64,000 nt of DNA, from the NCBI RefSeq assembly GCF_008086045.1, contig NZ_VSEY01000017.1, positions 178,056 to 242,055 on the forward strand. The letters run 5' to 3'. Every line of letters begins with the position of its first letter. Within the stretch, counting starts at the first letter, position 1. The notes under the pieces are model-generated. The model was given only the letters and a program-made list of their open reading frames with translations, ran no database searches and was not told the origin of the DNA. A program made the translations under genes and the position numbers. This document shows, piece by piece, positions 33,373-42,283 of the stretch. The DNA is from Nonomuraea sp. PA05. GTDB taxonomy: Bacteria; Actinomycetota; Actinomycetes; Streptosporangiales; Streptosporangiaceae.

Positions 33373-34593
33373 ATGACCAGATCTCTCCCCTCAACGGCAG
33401 GGCTGCTCATCGCCGCCGTCGCGTTGACGCAGGCCGCCACGTCGCTCCCCGCGGCATCCGCCTCCACCTCCCACCCCCAGGTGCAGAAGGCGCTCGAGCG
33501 GGCCGTGGCCGACGGCGGCGTGCCCGGCATGGTCGCCGAGGTTCGCGACCGTCAGGGGCGGTGGTTCGGCTCGGCGGGGGTGGCCGACCTCCGGACCGGC
33601 CGCAAGCGCCACGCGCAGGAGCGGTTCCGGATCGGCAGTGCCGCCAAGCCGTTCACGGCCACCGTGGTCCTGCAACTGGCGGCAGAAGGGCGGCTGAGCC
33701 TCGACGACACCGTGGACAAGTGGCTGCCGGGCCTGGTCAAGGGCAACGGCAACGACGGCGGCGCGATCACCGTCAGGCACCTGCTCAACCACACCAGCGG
33801 GATCTTCAACTACGGCAACGACAAGGAGGAGTTCGCCAAGCTCTCCGGCCCCGCGTGGCTGGAGCACCGCTACGACGTCTACACGCCGGAGCAACTCGTG
33901 AAGATCGGCCTGCGCAACGCGCGCTCCTTCGAGGCGCCGGGTGACGGCTTCGTGTACTCCAACACCGGCTACATCCTGGCCGGGATGATCGTGGAAAAGG
34001 TGACGGGCCGGACTCTGGCCGGCGAGATCGAGCGGCGGATCGTCCGCCCGCTGGGCCTGACCGGGACGTACCTGCCGGGCAGGGAGACGGGGATCCGCGG
34101 CCCCCACACCCAGCACTACTCGACTCTGTTCGCCACCGAGACCGGCGCCAAGGTCCACGACGTGACCGGCCAGAGCGCCACCACCGGCTGGGCGGCCGGT
34201 GGCGTGATCTCAACGGTCGGCGACCTCCACCGGTTCACCGGCGCGCTGCTGCGCGGCACGCTTCTTCCGCCCGCCCAGCAGCGCGAGATGTTCACCATGG
34301 TCAAGACCGGGATCACGATGCCGGACGGCACCTGGAAGGACACCTGGATCCCGGGCACCACCTACGGCACCGGCGTCTTCTCGTGGACGCTGGCGTGCGG
34401 CGTGCGGGTCTGGGGCATCGGCGGCGCCATCACCGGCGGGTTCTCCTTCGCGATGGGCACCCGGGACGGTAAGCACCTGATCGCCACCAACATGAACGTC
34501 GACCTGTACGGCGGGCACAACTCGCTCGACATGTCCAGGGCGGTGATCGAGGCCGAGTTCTGCCCGCCCGCCTCCCGGACGCGGAACAAGTGA
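33373..34593 (+). CDS. Secreted serine beta-lactamase-fold protein (D-Ala-D-Ala carboxypeptidase type)
   Basis: The 406-residue protein has a signal peptide (AGLLIAAVALTQAATSLPAA). The class C/EstB fold motifs are SxxK in RIGSAAKPFTA and YxN in FVYSNTGY. The third box, normally HxG/KTG in these proteins (WGHGG), reads WGIGGAITGG, so the usual His is Ile. It may be a carboxypeptidase, esterase or a binding protein. AGGAAGGA lies 9 nt before the ATG. Control by the divergent HTH_38/MarR-like regulator through the TTGCAA sites is likely. Confidence 0.85.
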   Translation: MTRSLPSTAGLLIAAVALTQAATSLPAASASTSHPQVQKALERAVADGGVPGMVAEVRDRQGRWFGSAGVADLRTGRKRHAQERFRIGSAAKPFTATVVLQLAAEGRLSLDDTVDKWLPGLVKGNGNDGGAITVRHLLNHTSGIFNYGNDKEEFAKLSGPAWLEHRYDVYTPEQLVKIGLRNARSFEAPGDGFVYSNTGYILAGMIVEKVTGRTLAGEIERRIVRPLGLTGTYLPGRETGIRGPHTQHYSTLFATETGAKVHDVTGQSATTGWAAGGVISTVGDLHRFTGALLRGTLLPPAQQREMFTMVKTGITMPDGTWKDTWIPGTTYGTGVFSWTLACGVRVWGIGGAITGGFSFAMGTRDGKHLIATNMNVDLYGGHNSLDMSRAVIEAEFCPPASRTRNK

Positions 34594-34885
34594 CGGTCAA
34601 GCCGCCCTCGCGCCCTCCGGCCCCCGCCTGGCACGGCCGTCACCAGGGGTCCCGGTGGCCATCGCGGAACATCCAGCGAACCCGTCTCTAACCTGCGCTC
34701 ATGGCGCAAGAGGATGCGATGAGCCCTGAGCGGTTCGTCGTCAGTGGGTCGCTTTGTCGCGGCGTCGGCGATCTTGTCGTCGAGCCATGCGTACAGCTGC
34801 GTCGTCCGGGATCGCGGAAGGGCGGCAGGCGCGGTCTCACGTGGGACGGGGCGGCGCCACCGAGGGTTGATCGCTCGACGCCCGA
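34594..34885. other. Intergenic stretch, possible gene remnant
   Basis: No complete gene is seen. On the minus strand an open stretch reads RTTQLYAWLDDKIADAATKR followed by DDEPLRAHRILLRHE, which looks protein-like but has no start or known family. It may be a fragment of a lost gene. Confidence 0.3.
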
Positions 34886-35287
34886 TCAGCGCCTCTTGGG
34901 AAAGGCGGCGCGCAGTGTGGAGCCGCGGGTGATGAACGCGACCCGTACGACGGGCAGCATGCAGACGACCTGCATCACGGCGTACCACAGGGGGCAGATC
35001 CCCGGGATCAGGTCGACGCCGATGATCGCGATCGGCATGACGACGGTGAGGGCGTTCACGCGCTCGAAGGCCCGCCGAGATCCCCGGGAAGCGGAGACGG
35101 TCATCCGGTAGATCAGCACGGCGACCGCAGGCAGCAGGGCTGCCCGGACCCACATGAACGTGTTGACCATATGACCGCTGCTCGACACCACGATGACCGC
35201 CAGGAGGGCGATGGCGCTGAGCGCGCCGTAAACCTTGATGCCGTTCTTCGCCGTGTCGAAGGCCCCTTGGGGGTTGTTGGATTCCAT
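34886..35287 (-). CDS. Small four-helix membrane protein of unknown function
   Basis: The 133-residue protein has four hydrophobic segments (ALSAIALLAVIVVSS, ALLPAVAVLIYRMTV, ALTVVMPIAIIGVDLI, LWYAVMQVVCMLPVV) and a basic C-terminus (FPKRR). No conserved catalytic motif is visible. It is divergent from a sensor kinase gene by about 150 bp. Confidence 0.7.
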   Translation of the reverse strand: MESNNPQGAFDTAKNGIKVYGALSAIALLAVIVVSSSGHMVNTFMWVRAALLPAVAVLIYRMTVSASRGSRRAFERVNALTVVMPIAIIGVDLIPGICPLWYAVMQVVCMLPVVRVAFITRGSTLRAAFPKRR

Positions 35288-35439
35288 GCTCAGCGACGCT
35301 ACGAAGCGCTTGGCCGAGTCACTATCGGTCCAGGCACACGGGTGGGTGGGGCCAGACCCACTCCTTGGCCGGTCAGGGCAGTGGCGCGCTCCGCGCGGTG
35401 CACAGTGGAAGCACCGAACCGACAGGCGAAGGAAGAGGC

Positions 35440-36699
35440 ATGCGGCAGTTGGGTATCTGGGCGGGGCGCGTGGGCGTGGGGTTCGTGCGGTCGTGCGTGG
35501 TTGCGGTCGTCACCATGCTGGTCCCGGCCGTGTGGGGCATGGCGGTGGCGTGGGCGGTCTGGTGGGGTGCGGGGAACCCGTGGTCGTGGCTGGCGCCGTT
35601 CGTGCTGGTGTGCGTGGCCACGCTGGGGCTATCCCGGCCGGTCTGCCGGCTGGTCCGTTCGCTGGTGGCGAGGTGGACGGGCACCTTCATCCCCGCCGGC
35701 TACCGGGAGGCCGGGCCGGTGGTGCGGATGTCCACCGGGTACTGGTGGAACGGCTTCTCCTACGAGCGCAGCCGCCGCGACGCCGTCCTGGACCAAAAAT
35801 GGCGGGTCCGGTGGAAGGATCCCGCCGTCTGGCGTGACGTGCGGTTCACCGGGATCGTGCCGTTCGCCGCGGGCGTGGTGGCGTCCGTTCCACCGGCTGG
35901 AGTGGTCGCGGCGGTCCTCGGGCTTGGCCGGGGGGTACTCGCCGCGCGCCTCTTCGGGATGCTCGGCTTGGCCGGGGCCATCGCCACAGCCCCGTACGCC
36001 TGGCGGCTGCTCGTGCCGGTGGCCGTCCGCTTCCTGCGCCCGTCGCGGGCGATGGCGATGACCGAGCGGGTGGAGGAGCTGACCGCCCAGCGCGCGGACG
36101 CGACGGTCGCGCAGGCCGCCGAGATCCGCCGCATCGAACGCGACCTGCACGACGGCGCGCAGGCCCGCCTGGTCGCGCTCGGGCTCGCCCTGGCGACCGC
36201 CGAGCGGCTGATGGAGACCGACCCCGACCAGGCAAGGGCGCTGATGCGGGAAGCGCGCGGCGGTGCCGCCGCCTCGCTGGCCGAGCTTCGCGAACTGGTC
36301 AGGGGGATCAGCCCGCCGGTGCTGAACGAGCGGGGCCTCGCCGACGCCGTCCGCGCCCTGGCCCTGGATGTCCCCCTCGACGTGGCCGTCAGCGCCGACG
36401 CCGGCCTGCGCCTCGACCCGCCGATCGAGGCCGCCGTCTACTTCGGCGTCGCCGAGCTACTGGCCAACGCGGTCAAACACGCCCAGGCGTCCCGGGCGCG
36501 TATCTCCCTCGCCCGGGACGACGCCGCCCTCATCGTCGAGGTCGAGGACGATGGGCGGGGCGGTGCCGATGTGCGCGCCGACGGCGGACTCGCCGGTCTG
36601 CGCCGCCGCCTTGCGGTCTTCGACGGCACCCTGGAGATCAGCAGTCCGCCGGGCGGTCCGACCCGTGTGAGAATGGCATTGCCATGCGAGTCGTTGTAG
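35440..36699 (+). CDS. NarL-type sensor histidine kinase
   Basis: The 419-residue protein has an N-terminal sensor region with two pairs of membrane helices, a HisKA_3 motif EIRRIERDLHDGAQARLVAL (His near residue 235) and a HATPase domain (ELLANAVKHAQAS, DDGRGGADVRADGGLAGL). GGAAGAGG lies just before the ATG. It overlaps the next response-regulator gene by 16 bp. Confidence 0.92.
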   Translation: MRQLGIWAGRVGVGFVRSCVVAVVTMLVPAVWGMAVAWAVWWGAGNPWSWLAPFVLVCVATLGLSRPVCRLVRSLVARWTGTFIPAGYREAGPVVRMSTGYWWNGFSYERSRRDAVLDQKWRVRWKDPAVWRDVRFTGIVPFAAGVVASVPPAGVVAAVLGLGRGVLAARLFGMLGLAGAIATAPYAWRLLVPVAVRFLRPSRAMAMTERVEELTAQRADATVAQAAEIRRIERDLHDGAQARLVALGLALATAERLMETDPDQARALMREARGGAAASLAELRELVRGISPPVLNERGLADAVRALALDVPLDVAVSADAGLRLDPPIEAAVYFGVAELLANAVKHAQASRARISLARDDAALIVEVEDDGRGGADVRADGGLAGLRRRLAVFDGTLEISSPPGGPTRVRMALPCESL

Positions 36700-37331
36700 C
36701 CGAAGACCTCTATCTCCTGCGCGAGGGGATGGTCCGCCTGATCGAAGCGTACGGGCACCAAGTGGTGGGCACGGCAGCCACGGGCCCCGAGACGCTGCAG
36801 GCGCTACGGAGATGGCGCCCGGACGTGTCCGTCATCGACGTCCGCATGCCGCCGAACCAGTCCGACGAGGGCCTGCGCGCGGCCCTCGCCGCCCGTGCCG
36901 AGATGCCCGGGCTGCCGGTCCTCATCCTCTCCCAGCACGTGGAGCAGTTGTACGCCCGGGAGTTGCTGGCCGATGGCTCCGGCGGCGTCGGCTACTTGCT
37001 GAAGGACAGCGTGTTCGAGGCCGACCAGTTCATCGGCGCCCTGGAGCGCGTCGCGGACGGCGGGACCGCCATGGACCCGGCGGTCATCGCCAAGCTGCTG
37101 TCCAGCAGTTCCCCGAGCCGCGGGCTCGAGCGGCTCACCGAACGCGAGCACGCCGTGCTGGCTCTCATGGCCGAGGGGCTGTCCAACCAGGCCATCGGCC
37201 GCCGCCTCTTCCTCAGCGACAGCGCCATCAGTAAGTACACGACCTCCATGTTCGGCAAGTTGAGCATCGTCGACGACGAAGACAGCAACCGCCGCGTGCG
37301 CGCCGTCCTGGCCTATCTGAACAAGCCCTAG
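36684..37331 (+). CDS. NarL/LuxR-family response regulator
   Basis: The 215-residue protein has a receiver domain (VVVAEDLYLLREG, phospho-Asp in VSVIDVRMPP, Lys in YLLKDSV) and a LuxR-type HTH (LTEREHAVLALMAEGLSNQA, LSDSAISKYTTSMFGKL). It is the partner of the overlapping kinase gene. Downstream DNA is Tn3 debris. Confidence 0.93.
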   Translation: MRVVVAEDLYLLREGMVRLIEAYGHQVVGTAATGPETLQALRRWRPDVSVIDVRMPPNQSDEGLRAALAARAEMPGLPVLILSQHVEQLYARELLADGSGGVGYLLKDSVFEADQFIGALERVADGGTAMDPAVIAKLLSSSSPSRGLERLTEREHAVLALMAEGLSNQAIGRRLFLSDSAISKYTTSMFGKLSIVDDEDSNRRVRAVLAYLNKP

Positions 37332-37384
37332 CTTGATCGAGCGCCTGGCGCGTTCATCTGATCACTCATACCCGCCCACCAGCC

Positions 37385-37564
37385 CCGCCCTCGCTGTCGT
37401 CGGCATCCGATTTGATTGCCATGCCGTGATATGCGGTCGTCCACAGGATCGTAAGGCACCAGGCCTGCTCGGTCTGGTCCGCGGGTGGGGCCGGACGACG
37501 GCGCCCTGCTGAGCGGGGTGCAGGTCCCGGCGCAGCGCGTGCAGCGATTCGCCCTTGTTGAGCT
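37385..37564 (-). pseudogene. Tn3-family transposase fragment (penultimate segment)
   Basis: On the minus strand the sequence QLNKGESLHALRRDLH, then in another frame ADQTEQAWCLTILWTTAYHG and MAI, matches the conserved segment near the C-terminus of Tn3 TnpA proteins. Similarity stops near 37410-37417. The next part of the same protein region is found at 47699-47815 on the other strand. Confidence 0.7.
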
Positions 37565-37590
37565 GCCGCGCCGTTACCGGGCGCGCGCCG

Positions 37591-38580
37591 TCAGTGCTCG
37601 CGCAGGACGAGGCTCGCCTCCTCGCCGGTGACCGTGAGCTCGGCCAGCCCGCCGATCGGCACGGTGGCCAGGGGGGAGGTGTGGCCGACGTCCAGGTTGG
37701 CCAGCACCGGCACCTCCCGCAGGACCGGCTGGGTGGAGACGATCTGCTCCAGCAGCGGCCGGGTGACGCGGCTCGCCGGCTGGAAGCGTCCGATGGCCAG
37801 GCCGCGCACCCCGGCGGCGTCGGGAAGCTGCAGCAGGGACGTCAGGTTGCGGGCGAAGGTGGCCGCGTGCGACTCGAAGTCGTCCTCCAGCACCAGGATC
37901 GCGCCGTCGAGTGACGGCATGTACGGGGTGCCCCGCAGCGCGCTCAGGGTGGCGAGGTTGCCGCCGACGATCCGTCCCTCGGCGGTGCCGGGGCGCAGCC
38001 GCCACCAGCCCTCGTTGGGGATGAGCTCGCGCTTGTCCTGGTCGAGGAACCACAGGTCGTCGCTCCAGGCCTGCGAGGGCTCCAGGGTGACCGGGCCGGA
38101 GCCGAACATGACCTCGGTGAACCAGCGCAGGGTCTGCTCGAAGTGGTCGCGCATGCCGAACGTCGACCAGTGCGGCCCGGAGTAGGTGACCAGGCCGGTG
38201 CGGGCCAGGATGGCGTTCTGCAGGGCGCTGATGTCGGAGTAGCCGCACAGGATCTTGGGGTTGGCGCGGATGAGGTCCCAGTCCAGGTACGGCAGCAGCT
38301 CGTTGCTGTTGTAGCCGCCGATGACCGTGATGATCGCCGCGACCCCGGGGTCGGCGAAGGCGTCGTGCAGGTCGGCGACCCGGGAGGCGATGGCCGAGGA
38401 GTCGAAGGCGTCGCGTTCGTCCACGTGGTGGCCGTAGGTGAGGGTGAGGCCGAGCTCGGCGAAGCGGGTCTCGATGATGCCGGTGTGGTCGTGCTCGGTC
38501 ACCATCGCGCGGGACCCGGACGGGGCCACGACCCGCACGACATCGCCCCTGGTCAGCTTGCGGGGATAGGTCATGTCCAT
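37591..38580 (-). CDS. S66-family peptidase (LD-carboxypeptidase/MccF-like)
   Basis: The 329-residue protein has the S66 layout: PRKLTRGDVVRVVAPSGS at the N-terminus, VIGGYNSNELLPYLDW, the nucleophile Ser in GYSDISALQ, and a C-terminal Glu/His region (EGRIVGGNLATL, NLDVGHTSPLATVPIG). S66 enzymes cleave LD bonds in muropeptides or inactivate microcin-C-type compounds. Length and motifs look closer to the MccF side. An internal ATG at 38574 is an alternative start. Confidence 0.88.
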   Translation of the reverse strand: MDMTYPRKLTRGDVVRVVAPSGSRAMVTEHDHTGIIETRFAELGLTLTYGHHVDERDAFDSSAIASRVADLHDAFADPGVAAIITVIGGYNSNELLPYLDWDLIRANPKILCGYSDISALQNAILARTGLVTYSGPHWSTFGMRDHFEQTLRWFTEVMFGSGPVTLEPSQAWSDDLWFLDQDKRELIPNEGWWRLRPGTAEGRIVGGNLATLSALRGTPYMPSLDGAILVLEDDFESHAATFARNLTSLLQLPDAAGVRGLAIGRFQPASRVTRPLLEQIVSTQPVLREVPVLANLDVGHTSPLATVPIGGLAELTVTGEEASLVLREH

Positions 38581-38642
38581 GGACCTTATCGGCCTGGTGG
38601 GCGCTTCTCATCCGTATTACGTCACCGACAGAACGGCTTGCC

Positions 38643-38660
38643 TTGACAATTATTTTTTTC
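38643..38660 (+). promoter_or_regulatory. AT-rich promoter-like tract before the reductase gene
   Basis: TTGACAATTATTTTTTTC contains a consensus -35 TTGACA and is one of the most AT-rich runs in the window. No good -10 box was found at standard spacing. It lies about 50 bp before the ATG at 38709. Confidence 0.35.
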
Positions 38661-38708
38661 GGTGGAAGGCTGAACCCACCCCACAGAAGGACAAGGAGCC
38701 GGGCAACC

Positions 38709-39254
38709 ATGAGAAAGATCATCGCGAACCTGTTCATCTCGCTCGACGGCGTCGTCGAGGCGCCCGAGACCTGGCACTTCCCGTACCTCAACGACGAGAT
38801 GGGCCAGGCCGTCGCCGCCCAGATGGCAGCCGCCGACGCCCTGCTGCTCGGCAGGCGCACCTACGACGTCTTCGCCGCCCACTGGCCGCTCCAGGACTCC
38901 GCCAAGGACCCCATGGCCGCCACGCTGAACGCCGCGCCCAAGTACGTCGTCTCCACCACCCTGACCGACCCCACCTGGCAGAACACCACCGTCATCAGCG
39001 CCGGCCCGCGCAAGGAGCTGCTCCGGCTCAAGGAGGGCCCCGGCAAGGACATCGGCATGAGCGGCAGCCCCACCCTGGTGATCTGGCTGCTGCGCGAAGG
39101 CCTGCTCGACCAGCTCAACCTGATGGTGCACCCCATCGTGGTCGGCGGCGGGCAGCGCTTGTTCGAGGACGGGATCGGGCAGATCCCCCTCAAGCTCACC
39201 GCATCCGAGACCTTCAGCACCGGTGTGCTGAACCTGACCTACACGAGGGCCTGA
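38709..39254 (+). CDS. Dihydrofolate-reductase-family protein (RibD C-terminal-like)
   Basis: The 181-residue protein fits the YyaP/YwjB type of RibD-C/DHFR-like reductases (IIANLFISLDGVVEAPETWH, LLLGRRTYDVFAAHWP, KYVVSTTLTDPTWQNTTVI, HPIVVGGGQRLFEDG). It probably binds NADPH; the substrate is unknown. AAGGAG lies about 10 nt upstream. The next gene starts two bases after its stop. Confidence 0.88.
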   Translation: MRKIIANLFISLDGVVEAPETWHFPYLNDEMGQAVAAQMAAADALLLGRRTYDVFAAHWPLQDSAKDPMAATLNAAPKYVVSTTLTDPTWQNTTVISAGPRKELLRLKEGPGKDIGMSGSPTLVIWLLREGLLDQLNLMVHPIVVGGGQRLFEDGIGQIPLKLTASETFSTGVLNLTYTRA

Positions 39255-39256
39255 CC

Positions 39257-39658
39257 ATGCCTGCCAAGACCGTCGCCGAGAAACTGCTCATCAAGCCGGG
39301 CACCGCCGTCTGGATCTCCGAGGACGCCCGCCGTCCGCTCGTGGAGCCGCTGCCCGACGGGGCTCGCCACGCGAACGCCGTCAAGGAGGCGGACGTGGCG
39401 GTGTTCTTCGCCGCCGACGCCGCCGCGGCCCGCCGGCTGCTGGACGAGCAGCGGGCCGCGCTCACCGAGCCGGGCATCGTCTGGGTCGCCTACCCCAAGG
39501 GCAACAAGTCGGACATCAACCGCGACACGTTGTGGCCGATCGTGGGGGAGTACGGGCTGCGGCCCAACGGGCAGGTGGCGGTGGACGAGGTGTGGTCGGC
39601 GCTGCGCTTCCGGCCGCTGAAGGAGGGCGAGCCGCCGTTCACCGGGGGCCGCGGCTGA
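39257..39658 (+). CDS. DUF3052-like protein
   Basis: The 133-residue protein has the pattern TVAEKLLIKPGTAVWISEDA, DVAVFFAADAAAARRLL, GIVWVAYPKGNKSDINRDTL and VDEVWSALRFRPL. This matches small uncharacterised actinobacterial proteins (DUF3052-like). It is tightly linked to the DHFR-like gene. Function is unknown. Confidence 0.75.
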   Translation: MPAKTVAEKLLIKPGTAVWISEDARRPLVEPLPDGARHANAVKEADVAVFFAADAAAARRLLDEQRAALTEPGIVWVAYPKGNKSDINRDTLWPIVGEYGLRPNGQVAVDEVWSALRFRPLKEGEPPFTGGRG

Positions 39659-39798
39659 CCCCGTCCCCATGCGCCGCTCCTGTGAGCCACCTCCTGCTCC
39701 TGGGGCGGCTTGCTCCCGGCGCGCAGACCTGCGACACTCCGGCCAGGTCCGATCTTCGCCGCCGGAGCACCGCCGGCGAGGTCCAACGAGGAGGACCG

Positions 39799-40614
39799 AT
39801 GAGCGCGGCCACAGGGCACAGCCATGACCCGGACACCCCGTACGCCTTCGACAACGACGCGCCCGACGCCGGCAGGGTGCTCAGCTCGCTGGGCGAGATG
39901 CTCGACGAGTACACCACCGCCAGGCTGGCCAGGCTCGGCGTCGCCGAGGGCGCCCGCTGCCTGGAGGTGGGCGCCGGCGCGGGCACGATCGCGGCCTGGC
40001 TCGCCGACCGCGTCGGACCGGAGGGCGAGGTGATCGCCACCGACGTCAAGCCCCGGCACGTACGCCCGCACCCCCGGCTCACGGTGATGCGCCACAACGT
40101 CGCCGCGGACCCGATGCCCCCCGGCAGCTTCGACCTCATCCACGCCCGGGCCGTGCTGCAGCACGTGCCGCAGCGCCGCGAGGTGCTCGCCCGGCTGGCC
40201 GGCTCCCTCGCGCCCGGCGGCGTGCTGCTGGTGGAAGAGCTGGAGGCGCGGTGGGCCGCGTCCGTGCTCGACACCCCCGACCCGCGCGCCCACGACGTGT
40301 TCGCCGCCTACGAGCGCGGCATCCGCGCCGTCCTGCGGGCCAACGACAACGACATCGCCTGGTGCCGCCACGTGCACGCGGCGATGACCGGAACCGGGCT
40401 GAGCCGGGTCGAGACCGAGGTGTGGCAGCGCTCGTGGAGCGGCGGCACCGGCGTCTGCCTGCTGGCCCACTTCGGCAGGGAGCTGGCGCCGCAGCTCCTC
40501 GAGGCCGGGATGGACCCCGGCGACCTGCACTTCCTCGCCGAGATCTCGCTTGATCCACGGCTGGTGATGCTGGGCATCCCGCTGCTGTCCACGTCGGGCG
40601 TGCGCGCGCAGTAG
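39799..40614 (+). CDS. Class I SAM-dependent methyltransferase
   Basis: The 271-residue protein has the SAM-binding motif CLEVGAGAGTIAAWLADRVG (about 55-74), motif II region VIATDVKPRHV, and SFDLIHARAVLQHVP. The C-terminal half resembles small-molecule methyltransferases. The substrate is unknown. AACGAGGAGG precedes the ATG. Confidence 0.88.
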   Translation: MSAATGHSHDPDTPYAFDNDAPDAGRVLSSLGEMLDEYTTARLARLGVAEGARCLEVGAGAGTIAAWLADRVGPEGEVIATDVKPRHVRPHPRLTVMRHNVAADPMPPGSFDLIHARAVLQHVPQRREVLARLAGSLAPGGVLLVEELEARWAASVLDTPDPRAHDVFAAYERGIRAVLRANDNDIAWCRHVHAAMTGTGLSRVETEVWQRSWSGGTGVCLLAHFGRELAPQLLEAGMDPGDLHFLAEISLDPRLVMLGIPLLSTSGVRAQ

Positions 40615-40792
40615 GCGCTTCGTGCGGTTGCCTTCGCGCGGGACCGATCATTACTGTGGACGGGAGCGTGCGAGGGCGCTGCCAGTCCGCGGGCAGGGAG
40701 TTTCCCACCTCGATCGACCACGTCGACGCACTGGACGTAGATCAGCCTCTTTCCGGCCGGGCGAGCGGACCTCGGTGACGAAGGAGGTCGCG

Positions 40793-42181
40793 ATGTCCGC
40801 ACGTCATTTCGAGCTGCCGGCCCGTCCGAGCCTGGAGTACTACCGCAAGCAGGCCAAACACCTGCACCACGCGTACGCGGCGGGCGAGGCGTCCGCCCGG
40901 GCGCGGGCCGCCGAGGTGCTGGGCGACCGGGCCGCCGGGCGGTTCCTGCTCAGCGACGCGCAGTTCGTGCTCGCGCAGGAGCACGGGTTCCGGACGTGGG
41001 CCGAGTTCCGCGCCCACCTCGCCGGCCGTGGCGCCGCCGAGGACCGGCCGGTCTCCCGGCTCATGGGCGTCCAGCCGGACACCTACGCCTCGATGGCCGA
41101 CGCCCTCCTTGCCGAGCTGCGCCGCGGCGACGCGGGCGCGCTGCGCCGGCTGCGCGCCTACGTGCCCCGCCACGCAGGCGCCACCTCCGCTGCCCCCGCT
41201 GCCCCCGCTGCCCCCGCTGCCCCCGCGATCGTCGAGGTCAGGGACGCGCGGCTGGTCATCGCGCGGGAGCTGGGCTTCCCGACCTGGCGGGAGCTGATCT
41301 CGTACACCGAGAAGTCCCAGCGCGACCTGGGCGCGCACCGGGAGGAGCGGCGGCGGCTGCACCGCGAGGCCGAAGCCCTGCTGGCGGGCGACGCCGACCG
41401 CCTGGCCGGGGTGACCACCGCGCAGGCCGCGACCCTGCTGCGCATGCTCGCGGGCCCCGAGACGCTCCCCGGCGTCCGGCTCGGCGAGGACCTCGGTGTG
41501 CCGCGCGCCGGGGTGGAGGTCCTGCTCGGCAAGGCCGCCGACCTGGACCTCCCGCTCCTGTGGGCGGCCCGCTCCGGCAGGCTCGCGTACGTGCGGCTGC
41601 TGCTGGACGCCGGCGCCGACCCCGGCACCCGCGCCTGGGGCGTCACCCCGCTGGAGAACGCGATCTACCACGGCCACACGGAGGTCGTCGATCTGCTCGC
41701 CGGGTATGCGATCGTCCCGGGGGCGCTGTGGACGTTCGCCGCCTGCGGACGGCTGGACCTGGTGCGGGCGTGCTTCGGCGCGGACGGCGGCCTCCGGCCG
41801 GACGCGGCGGCCGCGCGCCCCGATCTGGCGGACACCGGCGCGGGGTTCCCGTCCCGGCTGCCCGCGAGCGGCGACCCGGAGGAGATCGCGGGCGAGGCGT
41901 TCGTCCACGCCTGCCAGCACGGCCGGATCGACGTCGTGCGGTGGTTCCTCGACCGGGGCGTGGATCCGGACGTCGCGCCCTACCTGGGGCGTACCGGCCT
42001 GCACTGGGCGATCACGACCGGTCGAGCGGACGTGGTCCGCCTGCTGCTGGAGCGCGGCGCCGACCCGTCCATCCGCGACGATCTTCTCCAGGCCGATGCG
42101 GCCGGGTGGCTGAACATCTGCTTCGGCGCTCGCCCGGACGATCCCGTGGCCCAGCGGCTGCGCGAGCTGATCACGCGATGA
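40793..42181 (+). CDS. Ankyrin-repeat protein
   Basis: The 462-residue protein has an N-terminal helical region common in these actinobacterial proteins (RPSLEYYRKQAKHLHHAYAA, FVLAQEHGFRTWAEFRAHL, repeated as ELGFPTWRELI). C-terminal ankyrin repeats follow (LLWAARSGRLAYVRLLLDAG, TPLENAIYHGHTEVVDLL, GLHWAITTGRADVVRLLLER). An APA-rich linker comes from a 9-bp DNA repeat (about 41200-41226). Likely a protein-interaction module. AAGGAGG precedes the ATG. Confidence 0.88.
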   Translation: MSARHFELPARPSLEYYRKQAKHLHHAYAAGEASARARAAEVLGDRAAGRFLLSDAQFVLAQEHGFRTWAEFRAHLAGRGAAEDRPVSRLMGVQPDTYASMADALLAELRRGDAGALRRLRAYVPRHAGATSAAPAAPAAPAAPAIVEVRDARLVIARELGFPTWRELISYTEKSQRDLGAHREERRRLHREAEALLAGDADRLAGVTTAQAATLLRMLAGPETLPGVRLGEDLGVPRAGVEVLLGKAADLDLPLLWAARSGRLAYVRLLLDAGADPGTRAWGVTPLENAIYHGHTEVVDLLAGYAIVPGALWTFAACGRLDLVRACFGADGGLRPDAAAARPDLADTGAGFPSRLPASGDPEEIAGEAFVHACQHGRIDVVRWFLDRGVDPDVAPYLGRTGLHWAITTGRADVVRLLLERGADPSIRDDLLQADAAGWLNICFGARPDDPVAQRLRELITR

Positions 42182-42283
42182 GCGTGGAAGGCGGACCTGG
42201 GTCCGGCAGGAGGGCCGCTGGACTCTCCCCCGGAGGGAGACCCGACCATGAAGGGGAGTACGGGCGAACGGGAAGGACGAGGC

